Shown here: positions 1 to 7,684 of the stretch, piece after piece
Numbering within the stretch: position 1 is the first letter of the stretch
How the letters are laid out: every line of letters starts with the position of its first letter
Source of the DNA: Caldatribacterium sp964426875
Lineage (GTDB): Bacteria > Atribacterota > Atribacteria > Atribacterales > Caldatribacteriaceae
Assembly (NCBI GenBank): GCA_964426875.1
Contig: CAYRSB010000001.1
Coordinates: forward strand, 1-64,000
Reading direction: 5' to 3'
Length of the DNA: 64,000 bases
The notes under the pieces: model-generated
What the model saw: the letters and a program-made list of their open reading frames with translations, nothing else
Databases searched by the model: none
What the model was told of the DNA's origin: nothing
Position numbers and translations under genes: made by a program

Positions 1-52
1 GCAGTATGGGTTAGCTTAATATTGCCTCCACTTTTTCGGGAGAAGTCCAAAA

Positions 53-352
53 GTGATGTTTCGAGGGAACATCGTGGAGATGGGAAGGGTGGAGGAGGTT
101 CTTGACCATCCCCGCCACCCCTACACAAGGCTTCTTTTTGAATCTGTTCCCCAGCCTGACCCAGAACAAAGATTCACCGAACGTATTACCCTCTTGGAAG
201 AGGAAGGAGAATACCTTAAAGGAAATTGCAAGTTTTCCGAGAGATGTCCCGGAGTCCTTGAGGTGTGTGCTGAGAGAGTTCCAGAGGAAATAGAGTTGGC
301 AAGAGTTTTGGTGAAGTGCCACAAGTACACGAGAGAGGTGAAAAGAGAATGA
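53..352 (+). pseudogene. Truncated peptide ABC transporter ATPase, C-terminal remnant
   Basis: The 99 readable residues match only the tail of OppF/DppD-type ATPases: a stretch equivalent to the post-Walker-B 'MYRGxIVExG' segment, then HPYTRLL, then a cysteine-bearing end (CKFSERCP, and a final Cys) like the C-terminal metal-cluster-type motif of this family. The nucleotide-binding motifs (Walker A, signature, Walker B) should lie upstream in the same frame, but an in-frame TAA at 17-19 and unrelated sequence in all frames before position 50 show they are gone. The GTG at 53 is therefore probably a chance start inside a broken gene. In a working transporter the protein would energise import of oligopeptides or oligosaccharides. 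A less likely reading is a frameshift at about position 45 with the rest of the gene beyond the window edge. Confidence 0.6.
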
Positions 353-358
353 GTCGGA

Positions 359-547
359 TTGATTGGTTCATTGGGGCTCGAATGGGGACGATACGCCCAA
401 AAAGGCAACAAGCTCTATGCTCATATTTTAGTTGATGGCTTAGAGATTAAAGTGCTCCATCAACCTTGGAATGCAAAGGAGTACCTCGAAGATGCCTTTC
501 TTGAGATTCCCTCTGTGCTCTTTGATGAAATCGACACTGTTGTTTAG
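359..547 (+). pseudogene. Fragment resembling the C-terminal end of a GH29 alpha-L-fucosidase
   Basis: The short reading frame contains WGRYAQKGNKLYAHI, very like the 'WGR.T.KGN.LY.HVFDWP' segment at the end of the GH29 catalytic domain, followed by a short tail ending in DEIDTVV. Nothing corresponding to the catalytic barrel is present, so this is a leftover rather than a gene. It directly follows the ABC ATPase remnant in the same frame; an ATG at 349 overlapping that stop (ATGA) opens a different frame that soon ends. A GH29 remnant next to an intact GH95-like gene suggests a lost fucoside-use locus. The match rests on one motif, so identity is tentative. Confidence 0.4.
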
Positions 548-575
548 TTGGGTATGGAGTAAGATTCTAAGGGAT

Positions 576-604
576 TTGAAATTATCTTAAGGGTGGTATA
601 AGAT
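576..604 (+). promoter_or_regulatory. Possible promoter of the GH95-like gene
   Basis: TTGAAA at 576-581 is followed 17 bases later by TAAGAT at 599-604, or 15 bases later by TATAAG at 597-602. It lies about 105 bp before the next start codon. The leader between them shows no clear riboswitch or operator. Confidence 0.35.
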
Positions 605-708
605 ATCGAAAGGGGGATTTGGCACTTCATGCCGGTTCATTGCCTCTTGGAGCTGAGCTCGGTCTCAAGGACTAGCCTGAATATGGTTAAAGAAGGAGGT
701 GCATATGT

Positions 709-3177
709 ATGACAAACAGTTATGGTATAAAAGCTATCCCGTACAAGTTTAAGTATGCGCCTATGAGCCTTGAGAAGCGTCGTGGGCTACTGCCGAGAAA
801 AAGCGTGAGCAGCCTCTACCCAGCAAAAGCTGATATAGATGCTATGGTGACCGGAAATGGCAAACAGCGCATTCATATCACTGGTGATCCATACCACGAA
901 AGGATCATCTACAAGCACGAACGAGCCATGGATATGAGATGGAAGGAAGCGCCTGATCCTCCTGACATTGCATATGTCATCCCGGAATGTAGAAAGTTGC
1001 TTTTGCAGGGTGAATTCGTCGAGGCTGCACAGTTCTTGGACAAAGCCGCAAAGGACGCCGGTTATGATAAGTTGATTGGCAGGAGGCCATTCGGGGTTGA
1101 ATTTCCTCTTATGCATCCGAGGCTGCACGCAGTTATGGAACTGCTACTTGATTTCGATGAAACTGAGGGCAGCTACGATTACTTGCGTTATCTCGACATG
1201 ATGTCCGGCGAAATCATAGTACGCTGCGACGATAACAAGGGTGGCATCATTCGCCGTTCTTTCGTTTCGTTCCCAAAGGACGTAGTTGTACATGAAATCA
1301 AGCGCCAAAATGGCGGCGAATTTGACGTGAACATGCGTTTCGTCGCGCCTGGCGGTTATGAAGCGGAAGATTATTTCCATGAACACGTTCTTATTGACTT
1401 TTTAGAAATGTACAAGATCAAAGGTAGTGACGTTGTTATCAATGCTACGCCGGATAGCTGTACGGTTTCTCTTGCGTATGATCCGCAGTTTGGCACGCGT
1501 GGCTATTGCTGTGCATCGGTAATTAAAACTGATGGCGAAGTGGTCTGCGGGGTAAATGGTTACATCGGCTATATTACCGTAGAAAACGCGACGAATGTCG
1601 TGATTTTGTCGCGCACCATCAAATATGAGGAGGGTTACAAACACGAGCTGTCCGACAAGGTGCTCGCAGACGTAAGGCTCATTACCGATTCTTACAAGGA
1701 CATGCTTGAAGCCAACAGGATGCATCTACAGCCAATGATGGGACGTTCTGCCGTAAGCTTCGAAGGTGACTGGGCGCTTTCTGCTGAAGAGTTGCTGAAC
1801 GAGCAGCGCAGCGGTGGTGAGCTCTGCCCAATGCTGTTAGAAAAGCTTTACGACATGGGTCGCTTCTACGTGATTACCCACACGGGTAACGATCCGCCAT
1901 TTCTTTTCCAGCACAATATCAATACCAACCTGCAGGTATGTGCTGGTAACATGACCGGTTTGCACGAGGTCATGGAAACCTATTTCAGGTTCTTTGAGAG
2001 CAAATTTGACGATTTCCGTCTCAACGCGAAGCGCTTGTACGGTGCTCGCGGTGCGCTCGGCCCAGTACACTGTGATTACAACTCTGGCAAGCTCTACCAG
2101 TTCTCGATCGTATATCCTCATCACTGCTGGACGGGTATGCTGGGCTGGATTTACCATGAATTCTGGGATTACTATCTCGTGACCGGCGACAAGGAATTTT
2201 TGCGTAACCGTGTCATTCCTGGTCTTAAGGAGATCGCGCAGTTCTATCTGGACTACCTGACTGACACTGATGAAGACGGTAGGGTTATTTTTTACCTAAG
2301 CTATTCACCCGAAAATCCCTCAATGAACGACTATCATGTACCGTTCCCCAAAGACGTGCATGCTATAAATGTTAACGCGGTAATGGACATTATGATCTGC
2401 CGCGAAGTACTTGATAATCTCATAAAGGCCTGTAAGACACTTGACCTCGATGAGCCTGACTTCCCGAAGTGGGTGGAACTGCGTAAAAAATTGCCGAACT
2501 ACCTGCTCGACGAAGACGGTGCTGTCAAGGAATGGTCCTTCAAGTATTCCGGCGAAAACTATAACCACAGGCACGTTTCACACCATTATGACGTGTGGCC
2601 AGGACGCGCCATTTCGCCTGAAAAGACGCCTGAGCTTGTAAGACCCTTCATTCTTTCAAATCGCAAGCGTGCACACCAGGATGACTCGGCACATGGTGTC
2701 ATCCACAGGTATTTCACAGCTGTAAGGCTTAATGACCTTCCCGACGCGATGCACAACCTGCGTACACTCCTGGAACATGGCTACGTGACTCGTGCACTCA
2801 CCACGGTTCACTACCCCTACCGTGTGTGGTGTCCCGACTTACTTGGCGCAATGCCCGCCATGGTGCTTGAGATGTTCGTGTACTCAGACGAAGGCTTTAT
2901 AAAGCTGCTGCCGGCACTGCCGAAGGATTTAAGCAAGGGTTCGGTCAAAGGCATATGGCTCTACACGTTTGCTAAGATCGAGAAGATGGAGTGGGATATC
3001 GAAGCTGGAAAAGCGATGGCTGAGATTTCGTCAATCGTCGATCAGACAATTCAGTTTTTGTTCCCAATTGGATATAAGAAAGCTTTTGTGAACGGCAAAT
3101 TATATAGTGAAAACAGCAACGGATTCGACGTTGCCCTGGGGAAGGGTTCTGTAACCAAATTGGAGTTTGAACTTTGA
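709..3177 (+). CDS. GH95-like glycoside hydrolase (alpha-L-fucosidase/galactosidase family)
   Basis: An 822-residue protein with no signal peptide, so probably cytoplasmic, acting on imported fucosyl or galactosyl oligosaccharides. Layout follows GH95: an N-terminal beta-domain with the G-N-G segment near residue 50, then an (alpha/alpha)6 barrel. Recognisable barrel motifs are HNINTN (402-407, carrying the Asn residues expected in the active site), SYSPEN (531-536, Glu535 at the place of the general acid), and HRHVSH (620-625). GH95 cleaves alpha-1,2-L-fucosides by an inverting mechanism; other members act on alpha-L-galactosides, and this divergent sequence could have either specificity. 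An AAGGAGGT ribosome site at 693-700 supports the ATG at 709. Codon choice (frequent GGC, CGC, CGT, GAC) differs clearly from the flanking genes, suggesting recent transfer. It stands alone between decayed sequences. Confidence 0.75.
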   Translation: MTNSYGIKAIPYKFKYAPMSLEKRRGLLPRKSVSSLYPAKADIDAMVTGNGKQRIHITGDPYHERIIYKHERAMDMRWKEAPDPPDIAYVIPECRKLLLQGEFVEAAQFLDKAAKDAGYDKLIGRRPFGVEFPLMHPRLHAVMELLLDFDETEGSYDYLRYLDMMSGEIIVRCDDNKGGIIRRSFVSFPKDVVVHEIKRQNGGEFDVNMRFVAPGGYEAEDYFHEHVLIDFLEMYKIKGSDVVINATPDSCTVSLAYDPQFGTRGYCCASVIKTDGEVVCGVNGYIGYITVENATNVVILSRTIKYEEGYKHELSDKVLADVRLITDSYKDMLEANRMHLQPMMGRSAVSFEGDWALSAEELLNEQRSGGELCPMLLEKLYDMGRFYVITHTGNDPPFLFQHNINTNLQVCAGNMTGLHEVMETYFRFFESKFDDFRLNAKRLYGARGALGPVHCDYNSGKLYQFSIVYPHHCWTGMLGWIYHEFWDYYLVTGDKEFLRNRVIPGLKEIAQFYLDYLTDTDEDGRVIFYLSYSPENPSMNDYHVPFPKDVHAINVNAVMDIMICREVLDNLIKACKTLDLDEPDFPKWVELRKKLPNYLLDEDGAVKEWSFKYSGENYNHRHVSHHYDVWPGRAISPEKTPELVRPFILSNRKRAHQDDSAHGVIHRYFTAVRLNDLPDAMHNLRTLLEHGYVTRALTTVHYPYRVWCPDLLGAMPAMVLEMFVYSDEGFIKLLPALPKDLSKGSVKGIWLYTFAKIEKMEWDIEAGKAMAEISSIVDQTIQFLFPIGYKKAFVNGKLYSENSNGFDVALGKGSVTKLEFEL

Positions 3178-3759
3178 TTAATCTATCTCATGCTCAAAAG
3201 TTCTGTTTTGACAAGGGGGTATTTCAACAGTTGATGTTGTGAAAGCGTGCCTTGAGAAAAGAGAGCATCCCTTCTGGTAAGGGAAAGGAGAACGCTCGGA
3301 AATATACGCATGTGATTATCTCAGGGAATACACCTACGCGGTAGAAGATGAAAAAGCCAGATAAAAAGAAAGGGAAGACCTCCACAAATTAGAGCCCTGC
3401 AGGGATTTCTTTTCAGCCGCAAGATGAGGCTTTCTTGGCCCTGAAGAGTGGGACAGTGGTACTCCTCGTGGACGAGATCGAAGAAGTGGTTTTTACGCAC
3501 AGGCTCTTCCATGCATTCAAGGCTGGTTTCATGCTAGGGATGGTACAAAAACTATAATTATGAGGAGGAAGTCAGTCTCGAAACTGTGAGGGAACATCTC
3601 GAGCACTGGACCAAAGGGGTGTACAATAAAAGGAAATCTCACAGGAATAGGGGAAAGAAGCCCGGGTACCTAAAAGAAGAAGGACTACCCAGAGGTCTTG
3701 CCTTGTTGGGCTATCAACAGATGGCAATAACGAATAAGGTTGAGTATAATTAGAAAGGC
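3178..3759 (+). other. 580-bp region of unreadable coding remnants
   Basis: No intact gene is visible. Two plus-strand stretches read like pieces of genes: about 3408-3557 (a run ending HAFKAGFMLGMVQKL) and about 3570-3753 (a Lys/Arg-rich run containing HWTKGVYNKRKSHR). The second has a pattern faintly like the end of an integrase-type transposase (W...YN.R..H), but this is too weak to name. No terminator was found after the preceding glycosidase gene. Confidence 0.4.
3722..3750 (+). promoter_or_regulatory. Possible promoter of the envelope operon (murA)
   Basis: A perfect TATAAT at 3745-3750 lies 9 bp before the murA start. The best upstream hexamer is the poor TGGCAA at 3722-3727 (17-bp spacing). 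So close to the ATG, the transcript would be nearly leaderless unless translation starts at the second ATG (3766). Either this promoter is weak or the real one is inside the remnant region upstream. Confidence 0.3.
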
Positions 3760-5055
3760 ATGAATATGGACGGACAGAAGGACGAAGGAGAAGTGAAAGA
3801 GTACCTTCGGATTTTTGGACTTCGACCTCTGCGGGGAGTGGTTGAAGCAGGAGGTTCGAAGAACGCTGCTTTGCCTGTTCTGGCAGCTACTCTTTTGAGT
3901 GATGCTCCCTCGATCATTCACAATGTACCGGATCTCCTTGATGTTTGCACCATGGTCATGGTTCTTGAGAGCTTAGGGGTTTCGATTGAACGGCTTGGGA
4001 AGCATTCCTACCGCGTTGTTCCTGCAGGTCTCTCTCGGTCAGAGCCTCCCTATGAGCTTATTCGAAAGATGCGAGCTTCTTTCTTGGTTACTGGTCCTCT
4101 GATTTCTCGTCTTGGAAGGGCTCAAGTTCCGCTTCCCGGGGGGTGTGCCATCGGGTCGCGTCCTATCGATCTCCACATTAAGGGGTTCACCCATCTTGGA
4201 GTCGAGGTTTCCATGCGTTCTGGGTATATCGAGGCCTGGTCAGGTAAACTCCATGGTGGAGAAGTGTACTTTGACTTTCCCAGTGTGGGGGCGACGGAAA
4301 ATATTATGATGCTTGCTGCCACAGTAGAAGAGGAGACCATCATTGCCAACGCAGCCCGAGAACCAGAGGTAGTGGATCTTGCTCGATTTCTTACTCTCAT
4401 GGGGGCTTCGGTCGAGGGGGCGGGTACCGATACGATTGTAGTGCGGGGGAGCAAACACCTCAAGGGTGGTGAGTACACCATCATGAATGACCGCATTGAA
4501 GCGGGGACCTTTTGTGTTGCTGCAGCTATCACCCGAGGAGACGTAGTAGTGAGAGGAATCGAAACCTCCCTTCTCCGCTCGGTACTGACGAAACTTGAGG
4601 AGATCGGGGCAGAGGTGGAGAAAGTGGGGGAGGATGCAGTGAGAGTCACAATGCAAAGACGGCCTAAGGCTACAAACATAAAAACCATGCCCTACCCCGG
4701 TTTTCCTACAGATATGCAGGCGCAGTTTATGTCCCTTCTTTGCCTTGCGGATGGAGTAAGTGTTATCACTGAGACTGTCTTTGAGAGTCGCTTTGCCCAT
4801 GTGGGAGAGTTAGAGAGGATGGGAGCCAAAATCCAGGTAGAAGGGCGAAGTGCGGTGGTAGTGGGAGTGGAAAAGCTTACCGGTGCCCAAGTAACGGCCA
4901 CAGACCTTCGGGCCGGAGCAGCTCTGGTACTTGCTGGTCTTGCTGCCGAGGGTACTACAGAGGTTAATGGTGTACACCACATTGACCGAGGGTATGAGGG
5001 TCTTGAATCAAAACTTCGAGCCTTGGGTGCCTCGGTGGAAAGAGTGCATAGTTGA
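3760..5055 (+). CDS. murA: UDP-N-acetylglucosamine 1-carboxyvinyltransferase
   Basis: First committed step of peptidoglycan synthesis: transfers enolpyruvate from PEP to UDP-GlcNAc in the cytoplasm. At 431 residues it has normal family length, with the EPSP-synthase inside-out barrel fold. The N-terminal GGSKNAALPVLAA segment carries the conserved Lys-Asn pair, and the loop PLPGGCAIGSRP carries the catalytic Cys (Cys129 counting from this start, equivalent to Cys115 of E. coli), so a fosfomycin-sensitive form is expected. An ATG two codons later (3766) is an alternative start; the ribosome site is weak (AGAAAGG). It is the first gene of a 17-kb envelope unit, 15 bp before mreB. It sits apart from the dcw cluster at the far end of the window, as is common. 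Confidence 0.95.
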   Translation: MNMDGQKDEGEVKEYLRIFGLRPLRGVVEAGGSKNAALPVLAATLLSDAPSIIHNVPDLLDVCTMVMVLESLGVSIERLGKHSYRVVPAGLSRSEPPYELIRKMRASFLVTGPLISRLGRAQVPLPGGCAIGSRPIDLHIKGFTHLGVEVSMRSGYIEAWSGKLHGGEVYFDFPSVGATENIMMLAATVEEETIIANAAREPEVVDLARFLTLMGASVEGAGTDTIVVRGSKHLKGGEYTIMNDRIEAGTFCVAAAITRGDVVVRGIETSLLRSVLTKLEEIGAEVEKVGEDAVRVTMQRRPKATNIKTMPYPGFPTDMQAQFMSLLCLADGVSVITETVFESRFAHVGELERMGAKIQVEGRSAVVVGVEKLTGAQVTATDLRAGAALVLAGLAAEGTTEVNGVHHIDRGYEGLESKLRALGASVERVHS

Positions 5056-5070
5056 GTGGGAGGAATAAGC

Positions 5071-6087
5071 ATGTGGAACAAAAGATTGGGTATTGATCTT
5101 GGGACAGCCACGACCCTCATTTACCTTCACGGACGGGGAGTTGTACTCAATGAGCCCTCAGTGGTGGCTTTTGCCAAAGATTCGAACCAGGTTCTTGCAG
5201 TGGGGAGAGAAGCTTGGGAGATGATTGGGAAAACTCCCGAGCACATTGTGGCCCATCGACCTCTTCGAGATGGTGTCATCAGTAACTACGAAATCACCCG
5301 TAAGATGCTCACCTATTTCATCCAGCGAGTATGTGGTCGAAGTCTCTTTAAACCTGATGTGGTGATCTGTGTTCCTTCAGGAGGCACAGAAGTAGAAAAG
5401 CGGGCCGCCCTTGACGCAGCGTATCATGCCGGAGCTCGCAAGGCCTATCTCATCGATGAGCCGATGGCGGCAGCTTTGGGAGCCGGTCTTGATATTACTG
5501 GTCCTTCGGGTAACATGGTTATCGATATCGGAGGGGGGACGACAGACGTTGCCGTTTTGTCTTTGGGTGGGATCGTGGTGAGTCAGTCGGTGAGGGTGGC
5601 AGGAGATAAAATGGATGAGGCCATTGTCCGTCACCTTCGGAAGAAGTTCAATCTCCTCATTGGCGAAAAAACGGCTGAAATGATCAAAATTGAAATTGGT
5701 TGGGCTATTCCCCCTCAAGAGGACAAGGCAGTACGCGTGAAGGGGAGAGACCTTGTCTCTGGTCTTCCTAAGGAGATAGTTCTTACTGCTTCTGAAGTAT
5801 ATAAGTGTCTCACTGAACCCCTTTCCTCTATTGTTGAGGCAGCACGCGTGGTTTTGGAGCACACTCCTCCAGAGCTTGCTGCCGATATCGGGGAGAAGGG
5901 GATCTGCCTTACCGGTGGAGGGTCACTCCTTAGGGGAATCGACGAGATGCTCTCTAAGGCCTTGGGAACCCCGGTGTATGTGGCCGACGACCCTATATCC
6001 TGTGTTGCTCTTGGAGCAGGGAAAGTATTGGATTACCTCAAGTTCCTTCGAAATGGCTTCCTCTACACCAAAGGGAGGAATGCGTGA
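5071..6087 (+). CDS. mreB: Rod-shape-determining actin homologue MreB
   Basis: Bacterial actin that polymerises under the inner membrane and guides the elongation machinery. The 338 residues contain the actin-fold phosphate and nucleotide motifs: GIDLGTATT at the start, the DIGGGTTDVAVLSLGG phosphate-2 loop in the middle and TGGGSLLRGID near the end. The start is set at ATG 5071 because GGGAGGA (5058-5064) is correctly placed before it; an in-frame GTG at 5056 would overlap that ribosome site. mreC, mreD and rodA do not follow, unlike in many bacteria; instead an S55 protease and tamB come next. It could equally be called Mbl, since paralogues cannot be told apart from one sequence. Confidence 0.93.
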   Translation: MWNKRLGIDLGTATTLIYLHGRGVVLNEPSVVAFAKDSNQVLAVGREAWEMIGKTPEHIVAHRPLRDGVISNYEITRKMLTYFIQRVCGRSLFKPDVVICVPSGGTEVEKRAALDAAYHAGARKAYLIDEPMAAALGAGLDITGPSGNMVIDIGGGTTDVAVLSLGGIVVSQSVRVAGDKMDEAIVRHLRKKFNLLIGEKTAEMIKIEIGWAIPPQEDKAVRVKGRDLVSGLPKEIVLTASEVYKCLTEPLSSIVEAARVVLEHTPPELAADIGEKGICLTGGGSLLRGIDEMLSKALGTPVYVADDPISCVALGAGKVLDYLKFLRNGFLYTKGRNA

Positions 6088-6090
6088 CTT

Positions 6091-7683
6091 TTGTGGTGGC
6101 GTAAGGTTTCCCTTTTTGTAGGGTTTGCCCTCGTCCTTTTTGTTCTTGCTCCCCCCGTTCTGGGAGAGCAAATTTCCTATTTCCCCTTCTCTGGCATTCG
6201 TAAGGGCATGAAAGCGGTAGGCAAGACTGTTCTTTATGGAACCCGGGTTGAGGAATTCTCTCTCGAGGTTATCGATGTCGTTCAGGCTAAGGACATTACA
6301 GACAGTTACTTTGTGGTTCTTGTGACCGATGACAAGATAAAGAATCTGGGGGGTATTCTTGCTGGAATGAGTGGAAGTCCGGTGTACGTTAGGAACAGGA
6401 TTGCCGGGGCTCTTTCCCACAGCTTTGAAACCCAGGATCACTTAGTAGGAGTGGTTACGCCGATTGAGGCAATGCTCAAGATATGGCAGGAGGAAGAAGC
6501 CCTTTTACCTCTTCAGGCTGGTGAAAAGTCAGTAGTGTTCCTGATAGGTATGGGAGAACGCGCGGGAAACCGTCTTGCCAGACGATTGGGTGGAAAGTAT
6601 GCCCTGCGGAGGATTCTTTCTCTGCCACGTTTGTTCTCTGGAGGGGAATCGGAAGAAAAGAACGTTCCTCTTGAGGCAGGAAGTGCCATAGGGGTTCAGT
6701 TGGCAACTGGAGATGCAGAGGTTGTAAGTATCGGAACGCTCACCCTTCGGGACGGAGACCGCTTTTTGGCTCTCGGTCATCCCTTTCTCCATCGAGGGAG
6801 GGCGCGGTACTTTCTCTCCTCTGTTTACGTGAATTTCAGCCTTAAAGGGGATGAATTTCCCTTTAAGGTGGGTACTCCCCTTGGAATTGTGGGAGTCGTG
6901 GAGGAGGATCGGAGTGTGGGCATCGCAGGGCGCTTTGGGGTTTTTCCGGAGACCACAAGAGTCACCATAGGGGTGAAAGAGGGAACCAAAAAGAGAGAAT
7001 TCCATTTTTCAGTTGTCCAGGACGAAGATATTCTCATGGACATCTTGCCCGACCTTGTTCTTGACGCCATCGATCGTACCATTGATCGTCAATCCCCGGG
7101 AAGCGTGGATGTCAAACTCAAAGTGGTGGGAGCAGACATGGACCTGAAGGAAGAATTCTTCTGGGTGGGAGAATCGGATATTGCCTCTCTGACCTCCGAT
7201 TCCGTGCGGCGAGTTTTTGAAGCAATTCTTCACAATCCCCATCGTCGGATTCGATTGGAAGAGATTGTTCTTGACGTTGAGGTCTTCCCTGAAATACAGA
7301 GGGGATGGATTATCTCCTGTGATTTTCCTCGCCTTGTAAGAAGAGGAGGAGTCATCGAAGGGAAAGTGAGTATTTTCCTCTACCGCCAGGGGATAAGGGA
7401 TATTTCGCTTGTGTTCACTCTTCCGCCCGATTTTCTTCCCGGGGAGGCTGAAGTTGCAGTGCGGGGAAGGGGAGGAGGGGAGGGAGGGGAGGAAAGCAAG
7501 TCGTTTGTTCCAGAGTTTGGAGAGCATCTCACTCGGAGAATCGATGAAGTTCGAAGTGATGGGGTAGAAGTCGAGGTTCTGGCGAAAGCCGAAAGCCTTA
7601 GAGGAACCACGTACACCAAAATTCATCTTTTCTTGCCTTTTGTCCTCGAAGGCAGTGCATCGGTGAAGACTTGGGTGAATTAA
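6091..7683 (+). CDS. Exported SpoIVB-type (S55) serine peptidase-domain protein
   Basis: A 530-residue protein with a clear signal peptide (hydrophobic core at about 6-22, cleavage after VLG near 25). The first 250 residues show the S55 pattern found in non-sporulating lineages: GMKAVGKT, the serine loop GMSGSPVY (Ser94 as likely nucleophile), and later ALGHPF (His230), Ser preceding His in sequence as in the myxobacterial-type members. The second half is beta-rich with a Gly/Glu-rich linker near 455-470 and no recognised domain. In Bacillus SpoIVB is a signalling protease of sporulation; nothing here points to sporulation, so a role in periplasmic quality control or envelope signalling is inferred from its place between mreB and tamB. 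Start is TTG at 6091, with AAGGGAGG at 6071-6078; spacing of 12 is long. Confidence 0.75.
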   Translation: MWWRKVSLFVGFALVLFVLAPPVLGEQISYFPFSGIRKGMKAVGKTVLYGTRVEEFSLEVIDVVQAKDITDSYFVVLVTDDKIKNLGGILAGMSGSPVYVRNRIAGALSHSFETQDHLVGVVTPIEAMLKIWQEEEALLPLQAGEKSVVFLIGMGERAGNRLARRLGGKYALRRILSLPRLFSGGESEEKNVPLEAGSAIGVQLATGDAEVVSIGTLTLRDGDRFLALGHPFLHRGRARYFLSSVYVNFSLKGDEFPFKVGTPLGIVGVVEEDRSVGIAGRFGVFPETTRVTIGVKEGTKKREFHFSVVQDEDILMDILPDLVLDAIDRTIDRQSPGSVDVKLKVVGADMDLKEEFFWVGESDIASLTSDSVRRVFEAILHNPHRRIRLEEIVLDVEVFPEIQRGWIISCDFPRLVRRGGVIEGKVSIFLYRQGIRDISLVFTLPPDFLPGEAEVAVRGRGGGEGGEESKSFVPEFGEHLTRRIDEVRSDGVEVEVLAKAESLRGTTYTKIHLFLPFVLEGSASVKTWVN

Positions 7684-7684
7684 C

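Noticed and set aside
3570..3753. Transposase remnant of a named IS family
   Set aside because: Only a faint W...YN.R..H pattern; no inverted repeats or target duplication were found, so no IS is called.
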